A DNA stretch of 47,599 nt, from positions 1 through 47,599 of the forward strand of contig QJWJ01000280.1 of the NCBI GenBank assembly GCA_003235365.1, written 5' to 3'. A model generated the notes under the pieces. It was not told the DNA's origin, searched no databases, and saw only the letters and a program-made list of their open reading frames with translations. How positions within the stretch are numbered: the first letter of the stretch is position 1; the number at the start of each line of letters is the position of its first letter. A program made the translations under genes and the position numbers. Of the stretch, positions 1 through 8,171 are shown piece by piece. This DNA is from Deltaproteobacteria bacterium (GTDB taxonomy: Bacteria; Myxococcota_A; Polyangia; Polyangiales; Polyangiaceae).

Positions 1-1086
1 CAATGGCTGCGATTGGCTTTGGGTGAACGTGATGCCGAGCAACTGGTACGACGGTGTCAGCGCCCAGCGCTCGGACGGTCGGAGTTGGTAGCCGACGGAG
101 CCACTGCCGGCGATGAACGGACTTGCGGCGTCGGTTCGTGCACTCGCCGTCAAGAACGAGGAGGCGGCGCCGGATTGGGTGACGTTCGAATCGAACCCCG
201 CGCTGATGCCGACACCCAAGTGCCAGCCAGGCAGGGGTAGCAAGTACAAGGTCGCGGCCTCGTCTTGCAGTTGCGCGGCTTTGCTGGGGTCGGTCGTTTG
301 CAGCAAGCGTTGCGCCTCGTCGTAGTCGCGCTTGGCCGGCTCGGCGTTGCCGAGACTGGCGTGGACGCGCGCGCGACTGATGTAAAGCTCTGGCGCACCA
401 GGGGTTTCAGCGATGGCGGCGGTCAATTGGACAAGCGCTCGACGGGAGTCGCCGCGTGCTTGGGCGATGGCAGCCAGACCGTGCAAAGCCTGGGCGCGTT
501 GGGGCGGTTGTGCTCGTCCGCTCCTGGCGACCTGGGACAGCACGCCCTCTGCGGCTTCGTAGCGCCGGTGTTCGAGATGGTTCAAGCCCTCTCGGAGTTG
601 AGCGGTCGACGAAGCGTCATCGTTGCGGCGTCGCTCGGCCTCGAGCTGCGAACGAAGCCGCGCCGCGAGCCCACGCGCCGCTGGTGTGCTGAGCGTAGCT
701 CTCTGGGAATGACGCTCTGCGCGGTCGGGCTCGGACTGTCGCAGCGCGGCGAAACCCGCGTGAAGCCAGGCTTCCGAGGCGCGCCCGGAGTCGTCGGTTT
801 TGGCGAGCTGCACGAAGCGTCGTTCGGCTTCGGCAAAGCGCCCCAGTTCGAACAGGCAGACGGCGGCGTTGAAGCGAATGTCGAGCAGCGCTGCGGCATC
901 GTCGGTGAGCGTGCTCGCTTTCTCGAAGTGGCTGAGCGCCGCTTCGAATCGGCGTTTCTGAAACGCATCCAGTGCTGCGTGCACTTCCGCTTCCAACAGT
1001 GCCGTTTGCGGGGCAGGGGCAACGACCGGTGGCGGATCGGTTGGAGGAACCGCCGAGGCGAGCAGGGGTTGCACGGCGAACAGCAT
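1..1086 (-). CDS. TPR protein with C-terminal outer-membrane beta-barrel (3' end beyond window)
   Basis: The minus-strand frame stays open from an ATG at 1086 to the left edge, giving about 362 residues without a stop, so the C-terminus is missing. A short hydrophobic N-terminus (MLFAVQPLLASA) looks like a signal peptide; an in-frame stop lies five codons upstream of the ATG, which limits the start. Residues about 30-260 are Ala/Arg/Glu-rich helical repeats of TPR type (for example FEAALSHFEKAS and RFAEAERRFVQLA). From about residue 290 the character changes to beta strands beginning GWHLGVGISAGFDSNVT, a pattern typical of TPR-plus-barrel outer-membrane proteins. I infer a periplasmic TPR domain joined to an outer-membrane barrel; substrate unknown. 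It lies 141 bp downstream of the anti-sigma-like gene on the same strand and may belong to the ECF module. Confidence 0.75.
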   Translation of the reverse strand, partial: MLFAVQPLLASAVPPTDPPPVVAPAPQTALLEAEVHAALDAFQKRRFEAALSHFEKASTLTDDAAALLDIRFNAAVCLFELGRFAEAERRFVQLAKTDDSGRASEAWLHAGFAALRQSEPDRAERHSQRATLSTPAARGLAARLRSQLEAERRRNDDASSTAQLREGLNHLEHRRYEAAEGVLSQVARSGRAQPPQRAQALHGLAAIAQARGDSRRALVQLTAAIAETPGAPELYISRARVHASLGNAEPAKRDYDEAQRLLQTTDPSKAAQLQDEAATLYLLPLPGWHLGVGISAGFDSNVTQSGAASSFLTASARTDAASPFIAGSGSVGYQLRPSERWALTPSYQLLGITFTQSQSQPL

Positions 1087-1227
1087 GGCTATGGCGTGCC
1101 AGCCCTACCAACACCCGTCGCGCCCTGCAACGACACAAGCAGGCGCATGCGGGGAGCACAGTGTCGAGGTTGCACCAGGGCCCGTGAGCGGTGAATCACG
1201 GAATGGATCGGCCAACCATCGCTTCAC

Positions 1228-2076
1228 TCAGTCGCGACGGGAGCGTTGCATTCGACCGCGCCCACCTCGTTGCTCGGTCATCGAACGTTCCGCGGGTAGA
1301 GCGTTGGGGCGCTGCCAGCCGTTGTCGGAAGCACCGCGGCGCTCGAAGCGATCTTCGAGTCGGCGTGCTGCGCCTTCGCGTGGGACTTCCGGACGCCCGA
1401 CGCTCGGACCACGTCGATCGCGGTTCTGTCGCATGAGCAGTGAGTTGCCACGCGTTTGCCCAAGCTCGGGGGCTTCGACGTGCGCCTGCAACCGCGGGAT
1501 GTGAATCGGTGAAGGCGTCCGCGCCGGCTCGCGCTGGGCGATCTGTTCTGTGGGGATCGTCACGCGAGGCACGGCACTGTTTGCACCGTCGCGCGGGTTA
1601 GTCCGCGCCGAAAGCGAGAGGCGGGGGATGGGCGGCGGTCCGGCGGGCGTTGCCTCGACTCGGACTGGCTCGACTCGCGCTGGTTCGACCCGCGCGGCTT
1701 CGGTCACTGGCGGTTCGAGACGCGCCGCTGCCGGGCGCGCGGGGTTCGGCTTGGCGCGGGGGGCATCGACTGCCGGGGTTTGGGCGACAACTGGAGCTAC
1801 GGACGGCGCGGGATCCGACGTCCAGATCGCAAAGCGCTGCCCCGAGCCGACGAGCGCCGCGGCTCCGCCGGCAAAACATACGGCAGCAACGGCGAGCAAC
1901 CCAACGCGCCCGCCGTACATGCGAAAGCGCCGTGGACGGATCACTTCTGTGCCGTCCGTGTGCGGAGCCTCCCGTCGCAGCCGTTCGCGCAGGCGCTCCT
2001 CGAAGTCACCGGCAGGTGGATCGACCCGCAGCGCGCCGAGGCGTCGTCGCAGCATCTCTTCGGCGTCAACGTTCAC
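1228..2076 (-). CDS. Membrane-anchored anti-sigma-like protein
   Basis: This 282-residue protein follows the ECF sigma gene and overlaps its stop by 11 bases, starting at GTG 2076 (an ATG at 2055 is the alternative); such overlap implies translational coupling. The N-terminus is Arg/Glu-rich and helical (EERLRERLRREAP), followed by one transmembrane segment at about residues 56-78 (RVGLLAVAAVCFAGGAAALV). The C-terminal part is a Pro/Arg/Glu-rich low-complexity periplasmic region with VEPARVEPVRVE repeats. The cytoplasmic-helix, one-membrane-span layout and its position make an anti-sigma or sigma-modulating role likely, but no zinc-anti-sigma HxxxCxxC motif is seen, so the sigma-binding function is inferred from context only. 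A small hairpin at 1182-1201 beyond its stop may terminate transcription. Confidence 0.65.
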   Translation of the reverse strand: MNVDAEEMLRRRLGALRVDPPAGDFEERLRERLRREAPHTDGTEVIRPRRFRMYGGRVGLLAVAAVCFAGGAAALVGSGQRFAIWTSDPAPSVAPVVAQTPAVDAPRAKPNPARPAAARLEPPVTEAARVEPARVEPVRVEATPAGPPPIPRLSLSARTNPRDGANSAVPRVTIPTEQIAQREPARTPSPIHIPRLQAHVEAPELGQTRGNSLLMRQNRDRRGPSVGRPEVPREGAARRLEDRFERRGASDNGWQRPNALPAERSMTEQRGGRGRMQRSRRD

Positions 2077-2692
2077 TTTGAAGCCTCAGGGTGCGGGGAG
2101 TGGCGCGAGCGAACGAGGTGGGCTCGACGCTCGAGTGGGTTTTGGGATTGATCAGCTCTTGCACCTGCTGCCTGGCGCGGGACAGGCGCGAGCGCACCGT
2201 GCCGACCGGAATGCGCTCGATGTGGGCGATTTCTTCGTAAGACATGCCCTCGATGTCGAACAACACGAGCGGGACTCGGAAGTTCGGGTCCAGGCAGCGG
2301 ATTGCACACCACAGCTGCTCCACTTCCGTCTTGGCGCGCAGAACGGCTTCTTGACCGTCAGCTTGATCGGTCACGTCGTCTTCGAGAGGTACCTCTTGAT
2401 GGCGTTGACGACTCTTGGCGCTGCGGTACCAGTCCGTGCACACGCTGCGCGTCACGCTGTAGACCCAGGCGCGAAGATCCGTGTCGGCGCTGAAAGTGGA
2501 AAGAGAGCGAAACACCTTGAGCAGCGCTTCTTGGGCAAGGTCGTCCGCCTGGGTCCAGTCCCGGCAAAACGAGTACGTGATACGGCGCAGGGAGGCGAAG
2601 TACGGCTTCATCAATGCCTCGAACGCGGCGGCGTCGCCGGCTTGGGCACGCTCGACGAGGTGCTGGTCGTTGGACGCCACGCTTGCCGGCAT
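2066..2692 (-). CDS. ECF-type RNA polymerase sigma factor
   Basis: A 208-residue sigma-70-family protein of ECF size. Region 2 runs from about residue 12 (LVERAQAGDAAAFEALMKPY) through DLAQEALLKVFRS to the -10-reading helix WVYSVTRSVCTDWYR. Region 4 is at about 130-180 (LPLVLFDI-like FRVPLVLFDIEGMSYEEIA followed by IPVGTVRSRLSRARQQ), the classic -35-recognition helix-turn-helix. It directs RNA polymerase to a small regulon. The frame is open further upstream, but homology begins after ATG 2692. A candidate promoter (GGAAC, 16-nt spacer, CGTT) sits immediately upstream and would place transcription start near or inside the first codons, so GTG 2680 is an alternative start. It is coupled to the downstream anti-sigma-like gene, a typical autoregulated module. 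Confidence 0.9.
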   Translation of the reverse strand: MPASVASNDQHLVERAQAGDAAAFEALMKPYFASLRRITYSFCRDWTQADDLAQEALLKVFRSLSTFSADTDLRAWVYSVTRSVCTDWYRSAKSRQRHQEVPLEDDVTDQADGQEAVLRAKTEVEQLWCAIRCLDPNFRVPLVLFDIEGMSYEEIAHIERIPVGTVRSRLSRARQQVQELINPKTHSSVEPTSFARATPRTLRLQSER

Positions 2693-2717
2693 AACGAGGC
2701 AACAGTCACAAAGTTCC
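2693..2717 (-). promoter_or_regulatory. ECF-type promoter of the sigma gene
   Basis: Reading the minus strand, GGAAC (2717-2713) is followed by exactly 16 bases and CGTT (2696-2693). GGAAC with a CGTT-like -10 at this spacing is the usual ECF sigma promoter form. The same element with the same spacing is found on the plus strand of this divergent gap, which supports autoregulation by the ECF factor. Confidence 0.6.
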
Positions 2718-2809
2718 CAGAAATCATTCACGTCGATTTCATTTCGCCGACAAGTGGCTGAGAACGTTCGGGTAAGTCGCTGTTCCGAGCGGCCCGTCGA
2801 GGACAGCTG

Positions 2810-2834
2810 GGAACCGCGCGAGCGCAGCTGCGTT
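2810..2834 (+). promoter_or_regulatory. ECF-type promoter upstream of EF-hand lipoprotein
   Basis: GGAAC (2810-2814), a 16-base spacer and CGTT (2831-2834) match the sigma gene's own candidate promoter in both boxes and spacing. It would start transcription near 2841 and leave a leader of about 109 nt before the lipoprotein ATG. Two identical-format elements within one 257-bp divergent gap are unlikely to be coincidence. Confidence 0.6.
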
Positions 2835-2949
2835 GTGCTGGCCGAACCCGACCGTGTCGGACCCCCGCGCCCATGAGCCTTCACGCTGGCCTGGCGCGGT
2901 GACTCATCCAGGCCCCGAGAACGGGGCGGACCAACCAGGAGCAACACAA

Positions 2950-3849
2950 ATGAGATTTTTCATGACCATGGTCGTCGTCGGCAGTGCCATCGGCCTCGGC
3001 GCTTGCGCAGGTGAATCGACGGGCAGCGAAGAACCCAGCACGTCGGGAATGGATATCGAGACTGCGACGTCGATCGCCGCGCTCGAGATCAACGCCGACG
3101 GTTCGGACATCGAAGTCGCCGATGCGACCGGCGATGCTCCGCTACTGATGCGCAGTTGCAACGTGGGCACAGTGCGCCAGCACGTGGTCGACCATTTCGA
3201 CCGTGACGGCGATCATCAGTGGGGTGGTCACGAACGCCCGCCGATGGGTGGCGAATTTGGACGTCCCGCGTGGGGCGATCAGGACGGCGGTGCGTCACCT
3301 GATTTCGGCGGTGACCATCCGGCGCGCGCAGAACGTCTGCAACGGTGGAAAGAGCACTTCGATGCCGACGCCTCCGGGGATCTCGACGCCACTGAGGCCG
3401 ACGCCATGCACTCGGAAATGGCGGCGCGCTGCGAAGAACGCCACGCCGCGCTGGTTGCCGAATTCGACGCCGACGGTTCCGGCGATCTCGACGAGGCCGA
3501 GTGGCAAGCTGCCCACGATGCAATTCGCACGCGTTTTGCCGAGCAGAAGGCCAAGCTCGTCCGACAGTTCGATCGCGATGGCGACGGCGCGCTCAACGCC
3601 GGCGAGCGTCACGAGGCGCGCAGTGCCATTGCGGGTGAGTTGCACGACCGCGCCGAGAAGGCCGGTTGGGGAAGCAAAGGCGGTGCCCGTGGCGACGGTG
3701 GTGTTCGTCCCCAAGGTACCGGTCGACCCCAGGGCAACGACGATGACGCTGACTGGGGTTCCAGTGACGACGCGGCCGGTTGGGAGCAGAAGGGCGGCGC
3801 CCGCGATGGGTTCGGCGATGGCGGCGCACCGTTTCAGGGGCGCCCCTGA
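2950..3849 (+). CDS. EF-hand calcium-binding lipoprotein
   Basis: A 299-residue protein starting at ATG 2950, with AGGAG at 2937-2941 as ribosome binding site; the longer open frame upstream lacks coding character. The signal peptide ends in a lipobox (AIGLGAC), so it should be lipid-anchored. Three canonical 12-residue EF-hand loops are visible: DADASGDLDATE (near residue 138), DADGSGDLDEAE (near 173) and DRDGDGALNAGE (near 207); an earlier DRDGDHQWGGHE near 82 has lost the loop glycine and is degenerate. The C-terminus is a Gly/Asp-rich low-complexity tail. It probably binds Ca2+ at the cell envelope. It is divergent from the ECF sigma gene and shares its promoter type, so it is a probable member of that regulon, perhaps an envelope calcium buffer or sensor. 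Confidence 0.85.
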   Translation: MRFFMTMVVVGSAIGLGACAGESTGSEEPSTSGMDIETATSIAALEINADGSDIEVADATGDAPLLMRSCNVGTVRQHVVDHFDRDGDHQWGGHERPPMGGEFGRPAWGDQDGGASPDFGGDHPARAERLQRWKEHFDADASGDLDATEADAMHSEMAARCEERHAALVAEFDADGSGDLDEAEWQAAHDAIRTRFAEQKAKLVRQFDRDGDGALNAGERHEARSAIAGELHDRAEKAGWGSKGGARGDGGVRPQGTGRPQGNDDDADWGSSDDAAGWEQKGGARDGFGDGGAPFQGRP

Positions 3850-3861
3850 GTGAACTTCGGC

Positions 3862-3929
3862 GAGCGGTGTGACGTTCGCCGCTCATCTCGTGCGATTCGA
3901 GCGGGCGGTCATTGTTTGACTGCCCGCTC
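3862..3929 (+). terminator. Two tandem hairpins after the EF-hand gene
   Basis: The first hairpin has arms GAGCGGTG (3862-3869) and CGCCGCTC (3877-3884) with one wobble pair. The second has 13-nt arms GAGCGGGCGGTCA (3899-3911) and TGACTGCCCGCTC (3917-3929) around a 5-nt loop, also with one G-U pair. They sit 13-80 bp after the stop, as expected for a strong terminator, although no long T-tract follows. Confidence 0.6.
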
Positions 3930-3976
3930 GCGTGCGGCTCTGGACGCGCGCCGCTGAACGCGAGTAGCGTCGCGTC

Positions 3977-4954
3977 ATGGCAGCTCGACGGCGCGATTCG
4001 GTAGATGCCGCGTTGAGGCGCGTAGCCCTAGCAGCGGAACATCCCCACGTACCCGAGTCCCGTTTGGCGCTGGAAGCTGCCATCGACGACGCACACTGGC
4101 TCGTCGTCAGCGAAGCGGCGGCCGTAGTTGGAGAACACGGCTTGTCGGATTTCGAGGAGCGGCTGAAGGTGGTGTGGAGCCGTTTTGCCGACAAGGGACC
4201 GAAGGCCGATCCGGGGTGCCGAGCGAAGGAAGCCACCTTGACGGCGTTGGACCGGCTGGAGATATGGGATCCCGACCCGTTCTTGGTGGCGATTCGTCAC
4301 CGCCAGTGGGAACCCGTTGCGGCAGGGCGTGTGGATACCGCGGGCGGTGTGAGGCAGCGCGCGCTGTTTGCACTACTGCGAATGCACCACAGCCACGCAT
4401 GTCTGTATGCGGGTGAACTGTTCGCTGACGACAACCCCCAAGTACGCGCGGCGGCGGCTCAGGCTCTCGGTCACTACGGCGACGAGCGTTGTGCAGGCTT
4501 GCTCACGCATCGATTGTGCGCCGGCGATCCGGAGCCGACCGTGCTGCTCGAAGCGGGCAGCGCGCTGCTCGAAGTGTCGCCGGCCTTCGCCCTCGAGCTG
4601 CTGTTGCCGAGACTGCGCGATGACGACGAAGTCCGACGGGAGACCACCGCTCTGGCGCTCGGGCAGTCGGCGCGCCCCGAAGCCGTTCGCGGTCTGGTCG
4701 ATTGGATCGACGCGGGGCTGATCGACACCGACTTCGAACTCGCGGTTCGAGCGCTGGGTTTGAGTCGCCAAGAATTGGCGCGCACGACGTTGCTCGACGT
4801 CGTGCGCGAAGGGTCGACGAAGAAGGCCAAGCTCGCCGTCGAGGCCTTGGCCATCCATCGCTACGACTCCGAATTGGCCCAGCGAGTGCGGGAAGCTGCC
4901 AAGCAGAATCCCGAAGGTGCGTTGAGCCGGTTCGCGGACAGGCTCTTCGGCTAG
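3977..4954 (+). CDS. HEAT-repeat protein
   Basis: A 325-residue, cytoplasmic-looking protein with no signal peptide. From about residue 115 it is made of tandem amphipathic helix pairs typical of HEAT repeats, for example DDNPQVRAAAAQALGHYG (about 155-172), LRDDDEVRRETTALALGQSA and STKKAKLAVEALAIHRY. The N-terminal 110 residues are also helical but less regular. HEAT repeats form solenoids that serve as protein-interaction scaffolds, so no enzymatic role is assigned. The gene begins 127 bp after the EF-hand gene, beyond its tandem hairpins, and ends at a clear hairpin, so it is probably transcribed alone. Confidence 0.75.
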   Translation: MAARRRDSVDAALRRVALAAEHPHVPESRLALEAAIDDAHWLVVSEAAAVVGEHGLSDFEERLKVVWSRFADKGPKADPGCRAKEATLTALDRLEIWDPDPFLVAIRHRQWEPVAAGRVDTAGGVRQRALFALLRMHHSHACLYAGELFADDNPQVRAAAAQALGHYGDERCAGLLTHRLCAGDPEPTVLLEAGSALLEVSPAFALELLLPRLRDDDEVRRETTALALGQSARPEAVRGLVDWIDAGLIDTDFELAVRALGLSRQELARTTLLDVVREGSTKKAKLAVEALAIHRYDSELAQRVREAAKQNPEGALSRFADRLFG

Positions 4955-4958
4955 GATT

Positions 4959-4988
4959 CTTCGCGGCTGGCCCCCCCAGCCCACGAAG
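4959..4988 (+). terminator. Hairpin after the HEAT-repeat gene
   Basis: Outer arms CTTCG (4959-4963) and CGAAG (4984-4988) enclose inner arms GGCTGG (4965-4970) and CCAGCC (4976-4981) around a CCCCC loop. It begins 5 bp after the stop codon. Confidence 0.45.
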
Positions 4989-5091
4989 CCCGACAAGTGC
5001 ATTTTGCCAGTGGTCGAATCGCGACGCCGGCCCCACGTTGCCATCCGGCCGCGTTCCCCATCTTCCTACAAACGCGCGCTCGTTGTCAGTC

Positions 5092-6132
5092 ATGCGTTGC
5101 AAAGAGACCGTATTCAGAGGTTTGAGGCTCGAGCGGGTGCGTGCGTCGAAGCAGTTCGATGGCGCCGCGTTCAACAATCCAACGGGCAAGGGAGCTGGGC
5201 TCAAGGGCAACCCGTTGCCCGTGCTGGGGGAGTACTTTTTTGGCACGGCGCAGCGCGAACCTCCCGGGCCGCTACCCGTCTTGCGGCCCCACGACACCTG
5301 GCTGCGGCCCGTCGATTCGGGGCTGCGCGTGACGTGGCTCGGACACTCCACGGTGTTGCTGGAGATCGACGGCTACAGGGTGCTGACCGACCCGGTCTTC
5401 GGCGAGCGCGCGTCCCCGCTGCGCTTCGCGGGGCCCCGGCGCTTTCACCCCGTCCCAGCGGGGCTCGACGAGTTGCCGCCGCTGGATGTCGTTCTGTTGT
5501 CTCACGACCACTACGATCACCTGTGTCGGAGCACGATGCAGTCTCTGGCGCGTGGTACGGTTCCCATCGTCACTTCACTCGGAGTCGGGGCGCGGCTCGA
5601 AGGGATGGGCGTCGCCCCCGAGCGCATCCACGAGTTGGACTGGCACGAGCACGTCGACATCGCCGGGGTGCGCTTGACCGCGACGCCCTGTCAACACTTC
5701 TCGGGCAGGAGTACGACCGATCGCAACAAGACACTGTGGTCGTCTTGGGTGATCGAGAGTGAGCGTCGCCGTGTGTTCTTCTCGGGGGACACCGGTCTCA
5801 CGGAGGAGTATCGCGCGACCGCGTCGAAACATGGCCCATTCGAGCTGGTGATGCTCGAGGTCGGCGCATTTCACGAGAGTTGGGGTGACATCCACCTCGG
5901 CCCGAAACACGCGTTGGAAGCGTTCGAGATGCTCGGAGGCGGAACGTTGTTGCCGGTTCACTGGGGCACCTTTAACCTGGCGCTGCACGCCTGGGACGAG
6001 CCGGCGGAAACCTTGCTGCAGTTGGCTACTGAGCAGCAAGTACGTGTGCTCACACCGAAACTCGGTGAGGTCTTCGAACCCACGCAAGTCGACGCGGCCA
6101 CACCGTGGTGGCGTGATGTGAGGCCCGCATGA
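5092..6132 (+). CDS. Metallo-beta-lactamase-fold hydrolase, NAPE-PLD/UlaG-like
   Basis: A 346-residue protein. The metal site is evident: SHDHYDHL at about residue 138 (the HxHxDH motif), a distal FFSGDTG aspartate near residue 226, and a late histidine in LLPVHWGTF near residue 289. The start of the fold, VTWLGHSTVLLEIDG, and the arrangement LEVGAFHESWGDIHLGP match the lipid-phosphodiesterase-like branch (N-acyl-phosphatidylethanolamine phospholipase D relatives) of MBL-fold enzymes, which use one or two zinc ions. There is no signal peptide or membrane span. Substrate cannot be read from sequence; a phospholipid or phosphodiester is the family expectation. ATG 5092 is preferred because the open frame upstream overlaps the HEAT gene without similarity. 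It is convergent with the histidine kinase. Confidence 0.85.
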   Translation: MRCKETVFRGLRLERVRASKQFDGAAFNNPTGKGAGLKGNPLPVLGEYFFGTAQREPPGPLPVLRPHDTWLRPVDSGLRVTWLGHSTVLLEIDGYRVLTDPVFGERASPLRFAGPRRFHPVPAGLDELPPLDVVLLSHDHYDHLCRSTMQSLARGTVPIVTSLGVGARLEGMGVAPERIHELDWHEHVDIAGVRLTATPCQHFSGRSTTDRNKTLWSSWVIESERRRVFFSGDTGLTEEYRATASKHGPFELVMLEVGAFHESWGDIHLGPKHALEAFEMLGGGTLLPVHWGTFNLALHAWDEPAETLLQLATEQQVRVLTPKLGEVFEPTQVDAATPWWRDVRPA

Positions 6133-6143
6133 CGCCGTGCAAG

Positions 6144-8051
6144 TCAGCGCTTTCGCGCGGCGAGCAACGCATCGTGCACCGCGCCGATCAATGCCGCCGG
6201 GCGGTACGGTTTGGTCAGCACTTGGAGACCGTGTGAGGCCAGGAACGATGGGGGGAGAGTGTCTGCCAAGTAGCCACTCGAGAACAGTACGGGGACATCC
6301 GGGCGCATGCGCGTGATTTCCTCGTATGCTTCTTTGCCCCCCAACAGAGGCATGACTGCATCGAGGAGAACCAAATCGATGCCTTCCGCGTTCTCTCGAA
6401 ACAGCTCGATAGCTTGCTTTCCGTTCTCCGCTTCGAGCACGTCGTAGCCGGCGCGTTTGAGAATCCGGACGACGACCGCTCGGACGCTTGGCTCGTCCTC
6501 TGCCACCAACAGGCGCGCAATCCCCGCTGGATACTCACGATCCGAGGGGGCGAACGTGCTATTGGGCGTTCTGGGCGTTCCCGCACGAGGCAACAATATG
6601 GAGAACGTCGTGCCACCGCCCTTGCTCGACACCACGTCCACTTGCCCGCCGTTTTCCGTGACGATGCTGTGGGCCATGCTCAAACCCAGGCCCGTGCCTT
6701 TGCCGGGTGCTTTCGTCGTGAAGAATGGTTCGAAGATTCGACTCATTACCGCGTCGGTCATCCCTTCGCCGGTGTCAGTCACTCGCAACGCGAAGGCGTG
6801 GGTAGTATCCGCTGCCGCTTCCGCGCTGGAATGGTCCACTGACACCGTGATCTTTCCGACGTCCGAGATGGCGTCCCGGGCGTTGAGGCAGATGTTGATC
6901 AGTACCTGCTCGAGCTGCGCCGAGTCGGCGAAGACAGGAAACGGACCTTTTGCTTCCTGAAGTTCGACCTCGATCGACTCGGGCATCATCCGGTCCAGGA
7001 GCATCATCGTGCGCCGCGCGAAGTCCGCGAGATCGAAATTCGTCGGCGCGTAGTGCGCGCGGCGCCCTATCGTCAGCAGGCGACGAGTCATGTCGCTGGC
7101 GCGCTCGGCGGCTGCAGCGATGGTGCGCAGTTCAGGCATCACGTCCTCGCGTTGCTCTGCGGCCGCCATCGCGAAGTCCAGATGGCTGCGAATCACCAGC
7201 AGGACGTTGTTGAAATCGTGGGCGACCCCTCCCGCGAGCTGCCCAACGACTTCGAGCTTCTGGGACTGTTGGAGTTGCGCCTGTAGTGCGGCTTGCTTCT
7301 CGTCTGCCCGTCGCTGTTCGGTAACGTCGGTCGCCGTAATCAGCGCTTGAGGGCCGGAGCCTTCGCCGGGCAGGCGCATGACCCGATTGATGTAGTCTCG
7401 ACCGCTGACGCCGCCGCGTACCTCGTAGGTTTCCGGCTCGCCGAGCGTGAGCGCGCGGTCTACTGCCACCCTGGCCTTGTCTGCGTCGCTGGCGTGGGTG
7501 AGTTGTTCGACAGTGCGCCCAATCAAGTCCGCCCGTGTGGCCCCGCTTTCAGGGGGTGGATCGCGATTGAGATAGACGACGCGATGATCGGCATCGACGA
7601 TGAGGATCGTGTCGGGCGACGTCTCGGTGACCATTCGAAAGCGGTGTTCGCTGTCCTTGAGGGCCTGTTCGGCCCGATGCTGTTGAGTGATGTCGATGCT
7701 CAGCAGCATCGCGTGCGGCTCTGAAGCACCTTCTGTCGGCAAGGGGACGACCGTCGTGTCGTACCAGATTGCCGGTCTACCCGGTCGTTGCCCGATGGCT
7801 TCATATTTAGTCGCCTTGCCCGTGGTGAACGCCATTTCGATGGCCTCGGCGGCGACGTGCGTGGCGGCTTCGTTGATGAACTCCTCAACCCGGCGTCCAA
7901 CGATGGATTCCAGCTCCTTCTCATCCAGCAGGTTCACCCAAACGAGACGTCGTTGCCGGTCCACCACGGACACGACGTGCGGCATGTGCTGCATCATCTG
8001 GCGAAGCAGCGCTGCGTCGAGCTGCTGAAAGTCTTTCTTTCTCACATTCAT
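6144..8051 (-). CDS. Hybrid sensor histidine kinase (PAS-PAS-HisKA-HATPase-REC)
   Basis: A 635-residue soluble kinase starting at ATG 8051 (a TTG three bases upstream is possible). Domains in order: PAS about 18-125 (VVSVVDRQRRLVWVN), PAS about 135-250 (TILIVDADHRVVYLN), HisKA with phospho-acceptor His278 in GGVAHDFNN, HATPase about 375-500 with the N box (NICLNARDAI), G1 (VTDTGEGM), F (FEPFFTTK) and G2 (GKGTGLGLS) boxes, and a C-terminal receiver domain about 515-632 with Asp564 in VLLDAVMP and the conserved Lys in VLTKPYRP. There are no membrane spans, so it senses a cytoplasmic signal through its PAS domains. No separate response regulator is adjacent; output probably goes through a phosphotransfer protein encoded elsewhere. 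Confidence 0.95.
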   Translation of the reverse strand: MNVRKKDFQQLDAALLRQMMQHMPHVVSVVDRQRRLVWVNLLDEKELESIVGRRVEEFINEAATHVAAEAIEMAFTTGKATKYEAIGQRPGRPAIWYDTTVVPLPTEGASEPHAMLLSIDITQQHRAEQALKDSEHRFRMVTETSPDTILIVDADHRVVYLNRDPPPESGATRADLIGRTVEQLTHASDADKARVAVDRALTLGEPETYEVRGGVSGRDYINRVMRLPGEGSGPQALITATDVTEQRRADEKQAALQAQLQQSQKLEVVGQLAGGVAHDFNNVLLVIRSHLDFAMAAAEQREDVMPELRTIAAAAERASDMTRRLLTIGRRAHYAPTNFDLADFARRTMMLLDRMMPESIEVELQEAKGPFPVFADSAQLEQVLINICLNARDAISDVGKITVSVDHSSAEAAADTTHAFALRVTDTGEGMTDAVMSRIFEPFFTTKAPGKGTGLGLSMAHSIVTENGGQVDVVSSKGGGTTFSILLPRAGTPRTPNSTFAPSDREYPAGIARLLVAEDEPSVRAVVVRILKRAGYDVLEAENGKQAIELFRENAEGIDLVLLDAVMPLLGGKEAYEEITRMRPDVPVLFSSGYLADTLPPSFLASHGLQVLTKPYRPAALIGAVHDALLAARKR

Positions 8052-8171
8052 CAATCTAAACTTCTATCACTCGATGTCGCCCTGGAGCAGTATCCTATCA
8101 CCAGCCATCGACGTGTGACGGTTGACTAGTCTTGCGAGACGATGAGTGGGAAGGCGAGCTCTGAGCGCTTG

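Noticed and set aside
1550..2761. 403-codon plus-strand frame opposite the sigma and anti-sigma-like genes
   Set aside because: It is antisense to two genes with clear domains and its translation is Arg/Ser/Ala-rich with no motif; GC-rich DNA gives long mirror frames.
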